Positions 34,652 to 42,565 of a stretch of 64,000 nucleotides of DNA are shown here, piece by piece. The DNA is from Nocardia jejuensis NBRC 103114 (GTDB lineage Bacteria > Actinomycetota > Actinomycetes > Mycobacteriales > Mycobacteriaceae). Numbering within the stretch: position 1 is the first letter of the stretch; every line of letters begins with the position of its first letter. A program made the translations under genes and the position numbers. The notes beneath the pieces are model-generated. The model searched no databases. It saw nothing but the letters and a program-made list of their open reading frames with translations, and was not told where the DNA came from. Location: assembly GCF_001613145.1 (NCBI RefSeq), contig NZ_BDBU01000030.1, positions 122,835 to 186,834 of the forward strand, read 5' to 3'.

Positions 34652-35275
34652 GTGACAGTCTTCGTACTGGCGTCCCAGTCCCCGGCCCGGCTCGGAGTGC
34701 TCCGCAACGCGGGCATCGAGCCGGTGGTCCGGGTGTCGCACGTGGACGAGGACGCGGTCGCCGCGGCACTACCCGCGGACACCGCCCCCGATCGAGTGGT
34801 GATCGAACTGGCCCGGGCCAAGGCGCTCGAGGTCGCCGGTCAGCTCGCCGCCGAATTCCCGGATTCGGTTGTCGTGGGCTGTGATTCGATGCTGCTGGTG
34901 GATGGCGAACTGCAGGGCAAACCACTCACCTCCGAGGTGGCGCGGGCGCGCTGGACCGAAATGGCCGGGCGCAGTGCGGATCTGCTCACCGGCCACGCCG
35001 TGCTGCGGATCCTGGGCGGGGAGATCGTCGGCGAATCCGCCGATTGCAGTTCCACCACAGTGCATTTCGCCAAGCCCGAGCCCGAGCAGCTGGACGCGTA
35101 CATCGCGACCGGCGAGCCGTTGCAGGTGGCCGGTTCCTTCACCCTGGACGGCCTCGGCGGCTGGTTCGTGGAGCGGATCGAGGGTGATCCGTCGAGCGTG
35201 ATCGGTATCGGGCTGCCGCTGGTGCGGCGGCTGCTCACCGAGGTCGGCGTCGACATCACGAGTCTCTGGGTCTGA
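34652..35275 (+). CDS. maf: Maf-like nucleotide pyrophosphatase
   Basis: A 207-aa Maf protein that hydrolyses non-canonical or pyrimidine NTPs to monophosphates, as housecleaning or in septation control. LASQSPARLGVLRNAGI is the N-terminal SxSPxR signature; VVGCDSMLLVDGELQGKP and AGRSADLLTGHAVLR follow. The GTG start lies six bases after accE5, implying one operon. Full length for the family. Confidence 0.92.
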   Translation: MTVFVLASQSPARLGVLRNAGIEPVVRVSHVDEDAVAAALPADTAPDRVVIELARAKALEVAGQLAAEFPDSVVVGCDSMLLVDGELQGKPLTSEVARARWTEMAGRSADLLTGHAVLRILGGEIVGESADCSSTTVHFAKPEPEQLDAYIATGEPLQVAGSFTLDGLGGWFVERIEGDPSSVIGIGLPLVRRLLTEVGVDITSLWV

Positions 35276-35341
35276 GCGGCGCGTCTCGCCCCGGTTCATC
35301 GGCGGACCCACCCCGGCTGCGTTCGCAGCCGAGGTTCCCGA

Positions 35342-36151
35342 TCAGCGCAGCTGAGTATCCGATCCGCGGAATTGCGGTTCCGTCCCGCGCAGCTGCTGCG
35401 GATCCGGTGTGCGCAATTGCGGGGCCATTCGGCCGGTCGCGGTCGCGAGCCGGGGTTCGCCGTTCTCGCTCGCCGAGGCCATGGATTCACCGCCGGGCTT
35501 GATGTCCGGCGGCCGGACCCCGAGCAGTTCCAAACGCGCGACGCACAATTCGGGCTCGACGAACGGGTGCAGTCGCACACCGACCGCGTCGTGGGCGCCG
35601 TTGCGGTCGAGCACTTCGCGCATGAGGCCCAGATGCACCCCGCACACCACTTCGGAGTGGGTGCGCGCGAGTTCGCGCAGCGGGCACGCGGTGAGCCGGA
35701 TGAGCGCGCTCTCCTCGGTCTCGCTCGCGTGATCGCGCTCGGGCGCGAAACCGAGTTCGGACATGACGGTCACCGTCAGGTCCTTGGCGTCCTCGAGCGT
35801 TTCGATCGGCTGGTCCACGGCTTCGAGTTTCGAGCCCCACGCGCGGCCCGCGGAGATGGCCGCGTCCGAGCGCCGGCGCGGATCGCTGCCCAGCTGGTCG
35901 GCTAGAACCTGTGCCAATTCCTGATAACCGACGGATCGCTGAACTGCGGTGTAACCGATTCGGGGGCGCCCGCGCCCGCGTGGCGGCTGTTGGAATTGCC
36001 GCACCAGCGACTCACGAGTGAGCACATCCAAATGGAAACGTACCGTTGTCACATGCTGGCCGGTGACGCGCGCGAGTTCTTGCGCGTCGAGAGGCTCGCT
36101 GGCGCCACGTAGGATCGCGAGCAGTCGTCGTCGCGGCCAAGAATCGGACAT
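35342..36151 (-). CDS. ArsR/SufR-like winged-helix regulator with cysteine cluster
   Basis: A 269-aa regulator. The N-terminal winged helix reads RRRLLAILRGASEPLDAQEL, TGQHVTTVRFHLDVLTRESL, then the basic wing PPRGRGRPRIGY. The C-terminal domain holds CPLRELARTHSEVVCGVHLGLM (two cysteines 13 residues apart) and a third in ELCVARLEL. This resembles the iron-sulphur-binding arrangement of SufR-type regulators. Cluster binding is inference. The last ~55 residues are repetitive (QLRTPDPQQLRGTEPQFRG). It is divergent from the rhodanese-like gene, a plausible sulphur- or redox-linked target. A GGAGG-type site precedes ATG 36151. Confidence 0.75.
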   Translation of the reverse strand: MSDSWPRRRLLAILRGASEPLDAQELARVTGQHVTTVRFHLDVLTRESLVRQFQQPPRGRGRPRIGYTAVQRSVGYQELAQVLADQLGSDPRRRSDAAISAGRAWGSKLEAVDQPIETLEDAKDLTVTVMSELGFAPERDHASETEESALIRLTACPLRELARTHSEVVCGVHLGLMREVLDRNGAHDAVGVRLHPFVEPELCVARLELLGVRPPDIKPGGESMASASENGEPRLATATGRMAPQLRTPDPQQLRGTEPQFRGSDTQLR

Positions 36152-36316
36152 AGCTCACCCCTCCTCCCTGGAGACTTTATCGGATGAAGCTGCGCTTAAT
36201 TCGCTCAATCATCCGATTCGTGATCTGAAACGAGTTTCGTTACCGCCAGTTGCCTACGATCGGTGCAGAGATTCGAACCGTCACTATCTAACCCACCACG
36301 CGTGAAGGACCACACC

Positions 36317-37213
36317 GTGCCCGTCGCCCCGGATCCGCATCACTCGTTCGGCTCCTACGCACATCCTCACCGACTAGTAACCACAGAATGGCTGTCGGCA
36401 AACATCGGCGCGCCGGGACTCAAGATCATCGAGTCCAACGAAGACATATTGCTATACGACATCGGCCATGTGCCCGGCGCCATCAAGATCGACTGGCGGA
36501 ACGAGTTGATAGATCCTCGCACCCGGGACGTGGTCGACGGCGCTGCCTTCGCCGAACTCATGCGAATCAAGGGCGTCACCCGTGATGACACCGTAGTCAT
36601 CTACGGCGACAAGGCCAACGGCACCGCGGCAGCCACCCTGTGGGCGTTCGGGCTCTTCGGGCACGAGGACGTGCGCCTGCTGGACGGCGGCCGCGACGCC
36701 TGGATCAACGAGGGCCGCGACACCACCTTCGATGTGCCGTCCGCCGGTTTCGGCGAATATCCGGTCGTGGACCGTGACGACAAGACCAGCCGCGCCTTCC
36801 GCGCCGACGTCCTCGCGCACCTGGGCGGACCGCTGGTCGATTCGCGGGTCTTCGACGAGTACACCGGCGAGCTGGTGGTGCTGGACCGTCCGGAGGAGCA
36901 GGCGCTGCGCGCGGGCCACATCCCGACCGCCGTCAATATCCCCTGGACCTCCTCGGTCGGTGCGGATGCTCGATTCCGCCCGCGCGCCGAGCTGGAAGTG
37001 ATCTACGGTGGGGTCGCCGAGGGGAGTGCGCCGCTGGTGTACTCCCGCATCGGGGAACGCTCCGCCCTCACCTGGTTCGTCCTGACCTACCTGCTGGGAG
37101 TGGACGGGGTGCGTAACTATGACGGCTCCTGGACCGAATGGTCTAATGCGGTCGGGGCTCCGATCGTCTTCGGCTCCGAGCCGGGTCCGGTCCCCAAGGA
37201 CATCGTGCGGTAG
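36317..37213 (+). CDS. sseA: SseA-like thiosulfate sulfurtransferase homologue lacking the catalytic cysteine
   Basis: A 298-aa two-domain rhodanese. The N-domain has LVTTEWLSANIGAPGLKIIE, YDIGHVPGAIKIDW and DTVVIYGDKANGTAA. The C-domain has LVDSRVFDEYTGEL and LRAGHIPTAVNIPW. The active-site loop, normally YCRxGxR, reads VYSRIGERSALTW: the catalytic cysteine is serine, from an unambiguous TCC codon. The protein contains no cysteine at all. It therefore cannot form the persulfide of known sulfurtransferases and may be a binding or scaffold protein or use another chemistry. In M. tuberculosis sseA sits in the same place with Cys intact (as I recall). GTG 36317 has AAGGA eight bases upstream; GTG 36302 is the alternative. 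Confidence 0.85.
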   Translation: MPVAPDPHHSFGSYAHPHRLVTTEWLSANIGAPGLKIIESNEDILLYDIGHVPGAIKIDWRNELIDPRTRDVVDGAAFAELMRIKGVTRDDTVVIYGDKANGTAAATLWAFGLFGHEDVRLLDGGRDAWINEGRDTTFDVPSAGFGEYPVVDRDDKTSRAFRADVLAHLGGPLVDSRVFDEYTGELVVLDRPEEQALRAGHIPTAVNIPWTSSVGADARFRPRAELEVIYGGVAEGSAPLVYSRIGERSALTWFVLTYLLGVDGVRNYDGSWTEWSNAVGAPIVFGSEPGPVPKDIVR

Positions 37214-37276
37214 TTGGTATCTGTCACCTACTGCTCGGTAGCCCTAGCCCCGTTCGGTAGTTGTTGGCAGACTGCC

Positions 37277-37282
37277 TACACT
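37277..37282 (+). promoter_or_regulatory. accA3 -10 hexamer TACACT
   Basis: TACACT followed by GCC, as in the accD5 promoter (TACACTGCC), lies 36 bases before the accA3 GTG. The shared sequence suggests co-regulation of the two carboxylase subunits. Here a 5' leader with an SD (AGGAGG, 37308-37313) follows. Confidence 0.5.
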
Positions 37283-37317
37283 GCCCAAGACTAAGTTTTC
37301 ACAGCACAGGAGGCTCA

Positions 37318-39114
37318 GTGCCCAGCCATGCCAACGCGCAGATCACAAAGGTCCTCGTAGCCAATCGAGGCGAGATCGCCGTGCGCGTGATCCGGGCCGC
37401 CAAGGACGCCGGAATCGCCAGCGTCGCGGTGTATGCCGAACCGGACGCGGATGCCCCGTTCGTGAAGCTCGCCGATGAAGCCTTCGCGCTCGGCGGCCAG
37501 ACCTCGGCCGAGTCGTACCTGGTGTTCGACAAGATCCTCGACGCCGCCGCCAAGGCCGGCGCGGACGCGATCCACCCCGGTTACGGTTTCCTTTCCGAGA
37601 ACGCCGACTTCGCCCAGGCTGTGATCGACGCCGGTCTGATCTGGATCGGCCCGTCCCCGCAGTCCATTCGCGACCTGGGTGACAAGGTCACCGCGCGGCA
37701 CATCGCCGAGCGCGCGAAGGCTCCGATGGCCGCGGGTACCAAGGACCCGGTCAAGAACGCCGACGAGGTCGTCGCGTTCGCCAAGGAATTCGGCGTGCCC
37801 GTCGCCATCAAGGCCGCCTTCGGCGGTGGTGGCCGCGGCATGAAGGTCGCCCAGACCATCGAGGAGATCCCGGAGCTTTTCGAGTCCGCCACCCGTGAGG
37901 CCATCGCCGCCTTCGGTCGCGGTGAATGCTTCGTGGAGCAGTACCTGGACAAGGCGCGCCACGTCGAGGCGCAGGTGATCGCGGATCAGCACGGCAACGT
38001 GGTGGTCGCGGGCACCCGTGACTGCTCGCTGCAGCGTCGTTTCCAGAAGCTGGTCGAGGAGGCGCCCGCGCCGTTCCTGTCCGATGAGGTGCGCGGCAAG
38101 ATCCACGCTTCGGCCAAGGCCATCTGCCGCGAGGCCGGCTACTACGGCGCGGGCACCGTGGAGTACCTGGTGCAGGGCGAGACGGTGTCGTTCCTCGAGG
38201 TCAACACCCGCCTGCAGGTCGAGCACCCGGTGACCGAGGAGACCGCGGGAATCGACCTGGTGCGTCAGCAGTTCCGCATCGCCGAGGGCCACGAGCTCTC
38301 GATCAAGGAGGACCCGACTCCGCGTGGGCACTCCTTCGAGTTCCGCATCAACGGTGAGGACGCGGGTCGCGGCTTCATGCCCGCCCCCGGCCCGGTCGTC
38401 GTCTACTCCGAGCCCTCGGGCCCGGGCGTGCGCGTCGATTCCGGTGTGGTCGCGGGTTCGGTCATCGGTGGCCAGTTCGACTCCATGCTCTCGAAGCTGA
38501 TCGTCACCGGCGAGAACCGCGAGCAGGCGCTGCAGCGTGCCGCCCGCGCGCTGGCCGAGTACCACATCGAGGGCCTGGCGACGGTCATCCCGTTCCACCG
38601 CCACATCGTGGAGAACCCGGCGTTCATCGGTGACGGCACCAAGTTCGACGTCTACACCAAGTGGATCGAGAACGAGTGGACCAATGTCATCGAGCCGTAC
38701 ACCGGTGGTGCCGCGATCGAGGACGAGGACGAGGCTCCGCGTCAGAAGGTGGTCGTCGAGGTCGGCGGTCGTCGTCTCGAGGTGTCGCTTCCGGGTCAGT
38801 TCTCGGTCAACGCCGCGGCCGCCGGTAACGGTGCCGCGGGTGCGATCCGCAAGAAGCCCAAGGCGCGCAAGCGCGGCGGTGCGGCCGGTGGCGCTGCCTC
38901 CGGTGACGCGGTGACCGCTCCGATGCAGGGCACCGTCGTGAAGGTCGCGGTCGAAGAGGGCCAGACCGTCGAGGCCGGGGATCTGGTCGTGGTGCTCGAG
39001 GCCATGAAGATGGAGAACCCGGTCACCGCGCACAAGGCCGGTGTGATCACGGGTCTGTCCGTCGAGGCCGGCGCCGCCATCACGCAGGGCACCGTGCTCG
39101 CCGAGATCAAGTAG
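37318..39114 (+). CDS. accA3: Acyl-CoA carboxylase alpha subunit (biotin carboxylase + biotin carrier)
   Basis: A 598-aa alpha chain. The biotin carboxylase domain (~1-450) has KVLVANRGEIAVRVIRAAKD, GYGFLSENADFAQ, the ATP loop AAFGGGGRGMKV and FLEVNTRLQVEHPVTEE. A linker rich in Ala/Gly/Lys follows. The C-terminal carrier domain has EAMKMEN with biotinyl K564. It carboxylates biotin with bicarbonate and ATP, then passes CO2 to beta subunits such as AccD5. GTG 37318 is used because the family begins just there and AGGAGG is close, with a short four-base spacer. birA, 1.3 kb downstream, supplies the biotin ligase. Confidence 0.95.
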   Translation: MPSHANAQITKVLVANRGEIAVRVIRAAKDAGIASVAVYAEPDADAPFVKLADEAFALGGQTSAESYLVFDKILDAAAKAGADAIHPGYGFLSENADFAQAVIDAGLIWIGPSPQSIRDLGDKVTARHIAERAKAPMAAGTKDPVKNADEVVAFAKEFGVPVAIKAAFGGGGRGMKVAQTIEEIPELFESATREAIAAFGRGECFVEQYLDKARHVEAQVIADQHGNVVVAGTRDCSLQRRFQKLVEEAPAPFLSDEVRGKIHASAKAICREAGYYGAGTVEYLVQGETVSFLEVNTRLQVEHPVTEETAGIDLVRQQFRIAEGHELSIKEDPTPRGHSFEFRINGEDAGRGFMPAPGPVVVYSEPSGPGVRVDSGVVAGSVIGGQFDSMLSKLIVTGENREQALQRAARALAEYHIEGLATVIPFHRHIVENPAFIGDGTKFDVYTKWIENEWTNVIEPYTGGAAIEDEDEAPRQKVVVEVGGRRLEVSLPGQFSVNAAAAGNGAAGAIRKKPKARKRGGAAGGAASGDAVTAPMQGTVVKVAVEEGQTVEAGDLVVVLEAMKMENPVTAHKAGVITGLSVEAGAAITQGTVLAEIK

Positions 39115-39176
39115 GACCGAATCCCGGGGGCCTCGCCTCCGAATGCCGGACGGCACATGTCCGGCAACAGGTTTCC

Positions 39177-39212
39177 CGAACGGGCCGCTCGCCCACGCGA
39201 GCGGCCCGTTCG
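39177..39212 (+). terminator. Terminator, perfect 16-bp stem
   Basis: Arms 39177-39192 and 39197-39212 pair exactly around a CCAC loop, 62 bases after the accA3 stop. Confidence 0.8.
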
Positions 39213-39246
39213 CGTTCCTCCCAGGCAGTTCACAGACCCACCGCGC

Positions 39247-39252
39247 TAAGGT
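39247..39252 (+). promoter_or_regulatory. -10 hexamer TAAGGT, leaderless start at 39259
   Basis: TAAGGT, six bases, then ATG. It lies directly after the accA3 terminator, so the DUF1707 gene starts a new transcript. Confidence 0.5.
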
Positions 39253-39258
39253 CGACAC

Positions 39259-39669
39259 ATGGCTGAACCACCGGACATTCGCATCGGGACGCAGGAGCGT
39301 GAGGACGCCCTGAAGCGGCTGTCCGATCACTTCGCGGCGGGCCGGCTCAGCGTGGCCGAATTCGACGAGCGCAGCGGGATCGTCGCGGCCGCGGTGGTGC
39401 GCGGGGATCTGGAGCGGGTGTTCACCGATCTCCCCGAACCGGTGATCGCGAAACCGGTTCCGGCGAAACAGGAGTCGCGGTTCGGATCGAACTGGCCCGC
39501 GCGGGTCATGCCGGTGGTGCCGATCCTCGCGGTGATCCTGTTCTTCGTCTTCCATCAGTGGTGGGTGTTCCTGTTGATTCCACTGGCCGGCGCCCTGCTG
39601 GTCGGGGAGAGCGGCCGGGATCGCCGCGGCGACCGCCGTGACCGTCGTGACCGGAGGCGTGAGCGCTAG
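39259..39669 (+). CDS. DUF1707 membrane protein
   Basis: A 136-aa protein. The DUF1707 domain (~5-60: IRIGTQEREDALKRLSDHFA, RLSVAEFDERSGIVAAA, DLERVFTDLPEP) is a SHOCT-like short helical module common in actinobacterial membrane proteins. Two hydrophobic segments (VMPVVPILAVILFFVF and WWVFLLIPLAGALLV) form a hairpin in the membrane. The tail is strongly basic (DRRGDRRDRRDRRRER). Function unknown. Its stop overlaps the next start. Confidence 0.82.
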   Translation: MAEPPDIRIGTQEREDALKRLSDHFAAGRLSVAEFDERSGIVAAAVVRGDLERVFTDLPEPVIAKPVPAKQESRFGSNWPARVMPVVPILAVILFFVFHQWWVFLLIPLAGALLVGESGRDRRGDRRDRRDRRRER

Positions 39670-40016
39670 TGGAACCCATCGAGATCAACGCGGGCAACTG
39701 GTACCTGCGGGCCCTGCGCGCGGACGAGCGCATCGACGATCGTCCCGCGCTCGCGGACGGCGGCATCACCGAACCCGGCTACGTCGAGCGCCGGAACGCG
39801 GAATGGGCTGACGAGACGCACTTCTCGTGGGCGGTGTGCGTCCCCACGACAGCGGAGTTGGTCGCGGAGATCGGCGTCACCCCCGCGTCGGACGGCACGG
39901 CGACGGTGGTCGGCTGGGCCAGAGCGGGCTACGACGAGGCACTGGCGGACGGGCTGAGTTCGGTGCGCCGTTTCACCGCCGGAGCCCTCGGCTTGGAACC
40001 CCGCGACGCCTCCTGA
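39669..40016 (+). CDS. Truncated or degenerate GNAT-like protein
   Basis: A 115-aa protein whose middle, HFSWAVCVPTTAELVAEIGV, followed by TATVVGWARAGYDEALADGL and FTAGALGLEP, resembles the core of RimJ-type N-acetyltransferases. The acetyl-CoA loop (R/QxxGxG/A) is not present, so catalysis is doubtful. The GTG overlaps the upstream stop by one base, so it is coupled to the DUF1707 gene. It may be a shrunken relative with another role. Confidence 0.55.
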   Translation: MEPIEINAGNWYLRALRADERIDDRPALADGGITEPGYVERRNAEWADETHFSWAVCVPTTAELVAEIGVTPASDGTATVVGWARAGYDEALADGLSSVRRFTAGALGLEPRDAS

Positions 40017-40437
40017 GTCCGAGCTCGTGCGGCACTCCCGGGACCGCGAATCCATCCGGTCCGGAAGACTTTTCGCGCCGGATTATCCGCCTGTGAGCGG
40101 GTGTTTCGATGCCCTTCCGGCAATTAATCATTCGTGCTCATCCACTCGATGATGGACCCTGAGAAGGCATCCGAAGCCGGCGAAGGGGAGACGGTCATGT
40201 GGGGCTGGAGCAGACATCAATTCGACAGAGCGCAAGCCGCGGCGTTCACCAGCGGGCGGGTCCGGGACCCGAAGCCGACCGTGACCGATCCCGATTTCCG
40301 CACCGATCGCCCCGGGGGCGAGGACGGCGCGCCCGCCGATGACGGCGGGCGCGCCACCGCGCGCTACACCCGTGAGCTCGACGAATCCGCGTCCATGCCC
40401 ACCGGGTCGGGGGACCCCGATGGAGTAGCCTGCGGGC
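40017..40437. other. 421-bp gap before birA
   Basis: No convincing gene. A perfect 12-bp hairpin lies at 40326-40337/40344-40355 (GGCGCGCCCGCC arm), perhaps a terminator for a reverse-strand or upstream transcript. TAGCCT at 40426-40431 with six bases to the birA ATG is a leaderless promoter. Confidence 0.5.
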
Positions 40438-41238
40438 ATGAACCGGGCACCCCTGGATGTGGCGCGACTGCGGCACCTCGTCGTCGAATCGCCGGAGTCG
40501 AAGTTCTTCACCGAGGTCGAGGTGGTGACCTCGACCGGGTCGACGAATGCCGATCTGGTTGCGCGGGCGGCGGATTCGTCGGCCGATCGGCTGGTCTTGA
40601 TCGCGGAGGAACAGCAGCGCGGACGCGGCCGGCACGAGCGTCAATGGGTGAGTCCACCGCGCGCGCAGCTGGCGATGTCGCTGCTGGTGCGCGTGCGCGG
40701 GATCGATCCGGCGGTACTGGGGTGGCTCCCGCTGTTGACCGGAGTCGCGGTCGTTGACGCGGTGCGCGCCGACACCGGTGTGAAGGCGATCTTGAAGTGG
40801 CCCAACGATGTTCTGGTCGAGGGGCGTAAGTTGGCCGGAATTCTGGCCGAGATCGCCGCCGTCGGACCGGATCCGGCCGTCGTGGTCGGCATCGGCCTGA
40901 ACGTGAGTCTCACCGAGGCGGAACTGCCTGTCCCGCACGCCACGTCGCTCGAGCTGTCGGGCGCGGCCGCGGCGGATCGCACCGAATTGGCCGCCGCGAT
41001 TCTCCGCGAGTTCGCCCGGCGTTTCGCCGCCTGGGAGGCCGCGCGCTGGAGCATCACCGATCTCGCGGCGGCCTATCGCGAGCGCTGCTCGACCATCGGC
41101 GCGCACGTGCGGGCCGAGCTGCCGGGCGGCGACGTGCTCACCGGAGTCGCGACCGGCGTGGACGAGCACGGCCGGCTGCTGATCGGCGAGCGTTCGGTCT
41201 CGGCGGGCGACGTCACCCACCTGCGCGCGGAGTACTGA
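40438..41238 (+). CDS. birA: Biotin-[acyl-CoA carboxylase] ligase
   Basis: A 266-aa class I biotin protein ligase without a DNA-binding domain. EEQQRGRGRHERQW is the biotinyl-AMP loop, and ILKWPNDVLV and VVVGIGLNVSL line the pocket. The C-terminal SH3-like cap (VRAELPGGDVLTGVATG) is present. It activates biotin with ATP and attaches it to the AccA carrier lysine, consistent with accA3 nearby. The start is leaderless by pattern. Confidence 0.93.
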   Translation: MNRAPLDVARLRHLVVESPESKFFTEVEVVTSTGSTNADLVARAADSSADRLVLIAEEQQRGRGRHERQWVSPPRAQLAMSLLVRVRGIDPAVLGWLPLLTGVAVVDAVRADTGVKAILKWPNDVLVEGRKLAGILAEIAAVGPDPAVVVGIGLNVSLTEAELPVPHATSLELSGAAAADRTELAAAILREFARRFAAWEAARWSITDLAAAYRERCSTIGAHVRAELPGGDVLTGVATGVDEHGRLLIGERSVSAGDVTHLRAEY

Positions 41239-41247
41239 GCGACTGCC

Positions 41248-41274
41248 GCGCGCCGCACGGACCGTGCGGCGCGC
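41248..41274 (+). terminator. 27-bp palindrome after birA
   Basis: GCGCGCCGCAC (41248-41258) pairs with 41264-41274 and the intervening GGACC extends the pairing. It begins ten bases after the birA stop. Confidence 0.7.
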
Positions 41275-41280
41275 CCAGCG

Positions 41281-41362
41281 CGAAATCCCGGCGTGCGCCG
41301 GAATGAGCGGATTCCGCGAGTGAGGCGCGGTCCCGGTCATCCCGGCGCACGCCGGGATTCGA
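41281..41362. repeat. Pair of inverted palindromic REP-like elements
   Basis: Two ~26-bp elements, 41281-41306 and 41337-41362, each have a palindromic core (CCGGCG-TG-CGCCGG and ATCCCGGCG-CA-CGCCGGGAT). They are near-perfect reverse complements of each other. This is the 'TCATTCCGGCGCACGCCGG' type of dispersed intergenic palindrome seen in many genomes. It lies between the convergent birA and desaturase genes. Confidence 0.7.
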
Positions 41363-41396
41363 AACGTATCGAGTTCGGTCGATCGGCGAAAAGCGT

Positions 41397-42350
41397 TCAG
41401 GCGGGCTGGAGTTGGCCGCGCGAGGCCTCCCGGGCGAGGAGTCGATCGCGCTGCTCCTCGAACTTGAGCACATCGACCTCGAGCTTCTCCACGTAGGCGG
41501 CGAGGGTTTCCCGTGCCTGCTCGCCGCGCGCGCCGAAGTCGGTGCGCTCGAAGATGTTCCAGTTCTTGAGCACCGGCTGTACGACCTCCTCCAGATGCTG
41601 GCGCAGATCGTAGATGCCGTGCTTGGCCATGATGACGCCGTTGCGCCGGAAGTTCGGCATGCCCGCCCCCGGCATCACGAAGTTGGTGAGCACCTTGGTG
41701 ATCGCCGCGACCGCCTGGTCCGGGACCAGGTCCAGGCCCGCGCCGCACAGGGTGCGGTAGAAGATCATGTGCAGGTTCTCGTCCGCCGCGATGCGCTGGA
41801 GCATGCGATCGGCGACGGCGTCGTTGCAGACGCGGCCGGTGTTGCGGTGTGAGACGCGGGTGGCCAGTTCCTGGAAGGTCACGTAGGCGACGTTCTCGAG
41901 GAATCCGCCCCAGTCGTCGGGAGACTGTGCGCCGGTGGTCATGTGGATCATCCGGGCTTCCTCGAGCGCGACGGGGTCCACGCCGCGGGTGACCACGAGG
42001 TAGTCGCGCAGCACGATGCCGTGCCGGTTCTCCTCGGCGGTCCAGCGTCCGACCCAGGTGCCCCAGGCGCCGTCCTGGGAGAAGTTCTCGGCGATCTCGC
42101 GGTGGTAGGAGGGCAGGTTGTCCTCGGTGAGCAGGTTGGTGACCATGGCGATCTTGGCGACTTCGGACAGGGTGGACTGGGAGGGGTCCCAGTCCTGTCC
42201 GCCCATGGCGGCGAAGTTGCGGCCCTGGTCCCACGGCACGTAGTCGTGGGGGTGCCATTCCTTGGCCATGGACAGGTGCCGGTTGAGGTTCTGCTCGGCC
42301 ACCGGCTCCAGTTCGTGGAGAATCTGATGCTGGGTCAACTCTCGGGTCAC
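41397..42350 (-). CDS. Acyl-[acyl-carrier-protein] desaturase (DesA family)
   Basis: A 317-aa soluble diiron desaturase. TAEENRHGIVLRDYL and ADENLHMIFYRTL supply the two ExxH iron ligands. HDYVPWDQGRNFAAMGGQDWD and LLTEDNLPSYHREI are family blocks. It introduces a double bond into ACP-bound fatty acids, in line with the lipid-precursor genes around it. The relation to mycobacterial DesA1/DesA2 is not resolved. GTG 42350 (VTRELTQHQ) is chosen for the AGGAGA five bases upstream; an upstream open stretch lacks family features. Confidence 0.9.
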   Translation of the reverse strand: MTRELTQHQILHELEPVAEQNLNRHLSMAKEWHPHDYVPWDQGRNFAAMGGQDWDPSQSTLSEVAKIAMVTNLLTEDNLPSYHREIAENFSQDGAWGTWVGRWTAEENRHGIVLRDYLVVTRGVDPVALEEARMIHMTTGAQSPDDWGGFLENVAYVTFQELATRVSHRNTGRVCNDAVADRMLQRIAADENLHMIFYRTLCGAGLDLVPDQAVAAITKVLTNFVMPGAGMPNFRRNGVIMAKHGIYDLRQHLEEVVQPVLKNWNIFERTDFGARGEQARETLAAYVEKLEVDVLKFEEQRDRLLAREASRGQLQPA

Positions 42351-42553
42351 ACACGTCTCCTGTGAAGTGCGCCGCGAAGGCGTCCGGGATGGGTGTAGCG
42401 CTGGAAAGCGAAGGGTGAAGCTCGAAAAGCTCGGCAATCGGTTACGCGAGATAACGAGATAAGGCAGATCGTGGACGCAGATGCTACGCGGTGCGTGATG
42501 ATTCCGCGCCTGCCCGATCGTTCGGCGTGAAGCATTCTGACATCTCTTCGCGC

Positions 42554-42559
42554 TAATGT
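42554..42559 (+). promoter_or_regulatory. -10 hexamer TAATGT, leaderless start at 42566
   Basis: TAATGT plus six bases leads into the ATG of the PH-domain gene. Confidence 0.5.
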
Positions 42560-42565
42560 TCCAGC

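Noticed and set aside
40134..40757. Forward open frame upstream of and into birA
   Set aside because: It overlaps birA in a different frame, has no motif, and its upstream half contains a GC hairpin.
41281..41362. The palindromes as a simple birA terminator
   Set aside because: A better terminator lies at 41248-41274, and two near-identical inverted units fit a dispersed repeat better.
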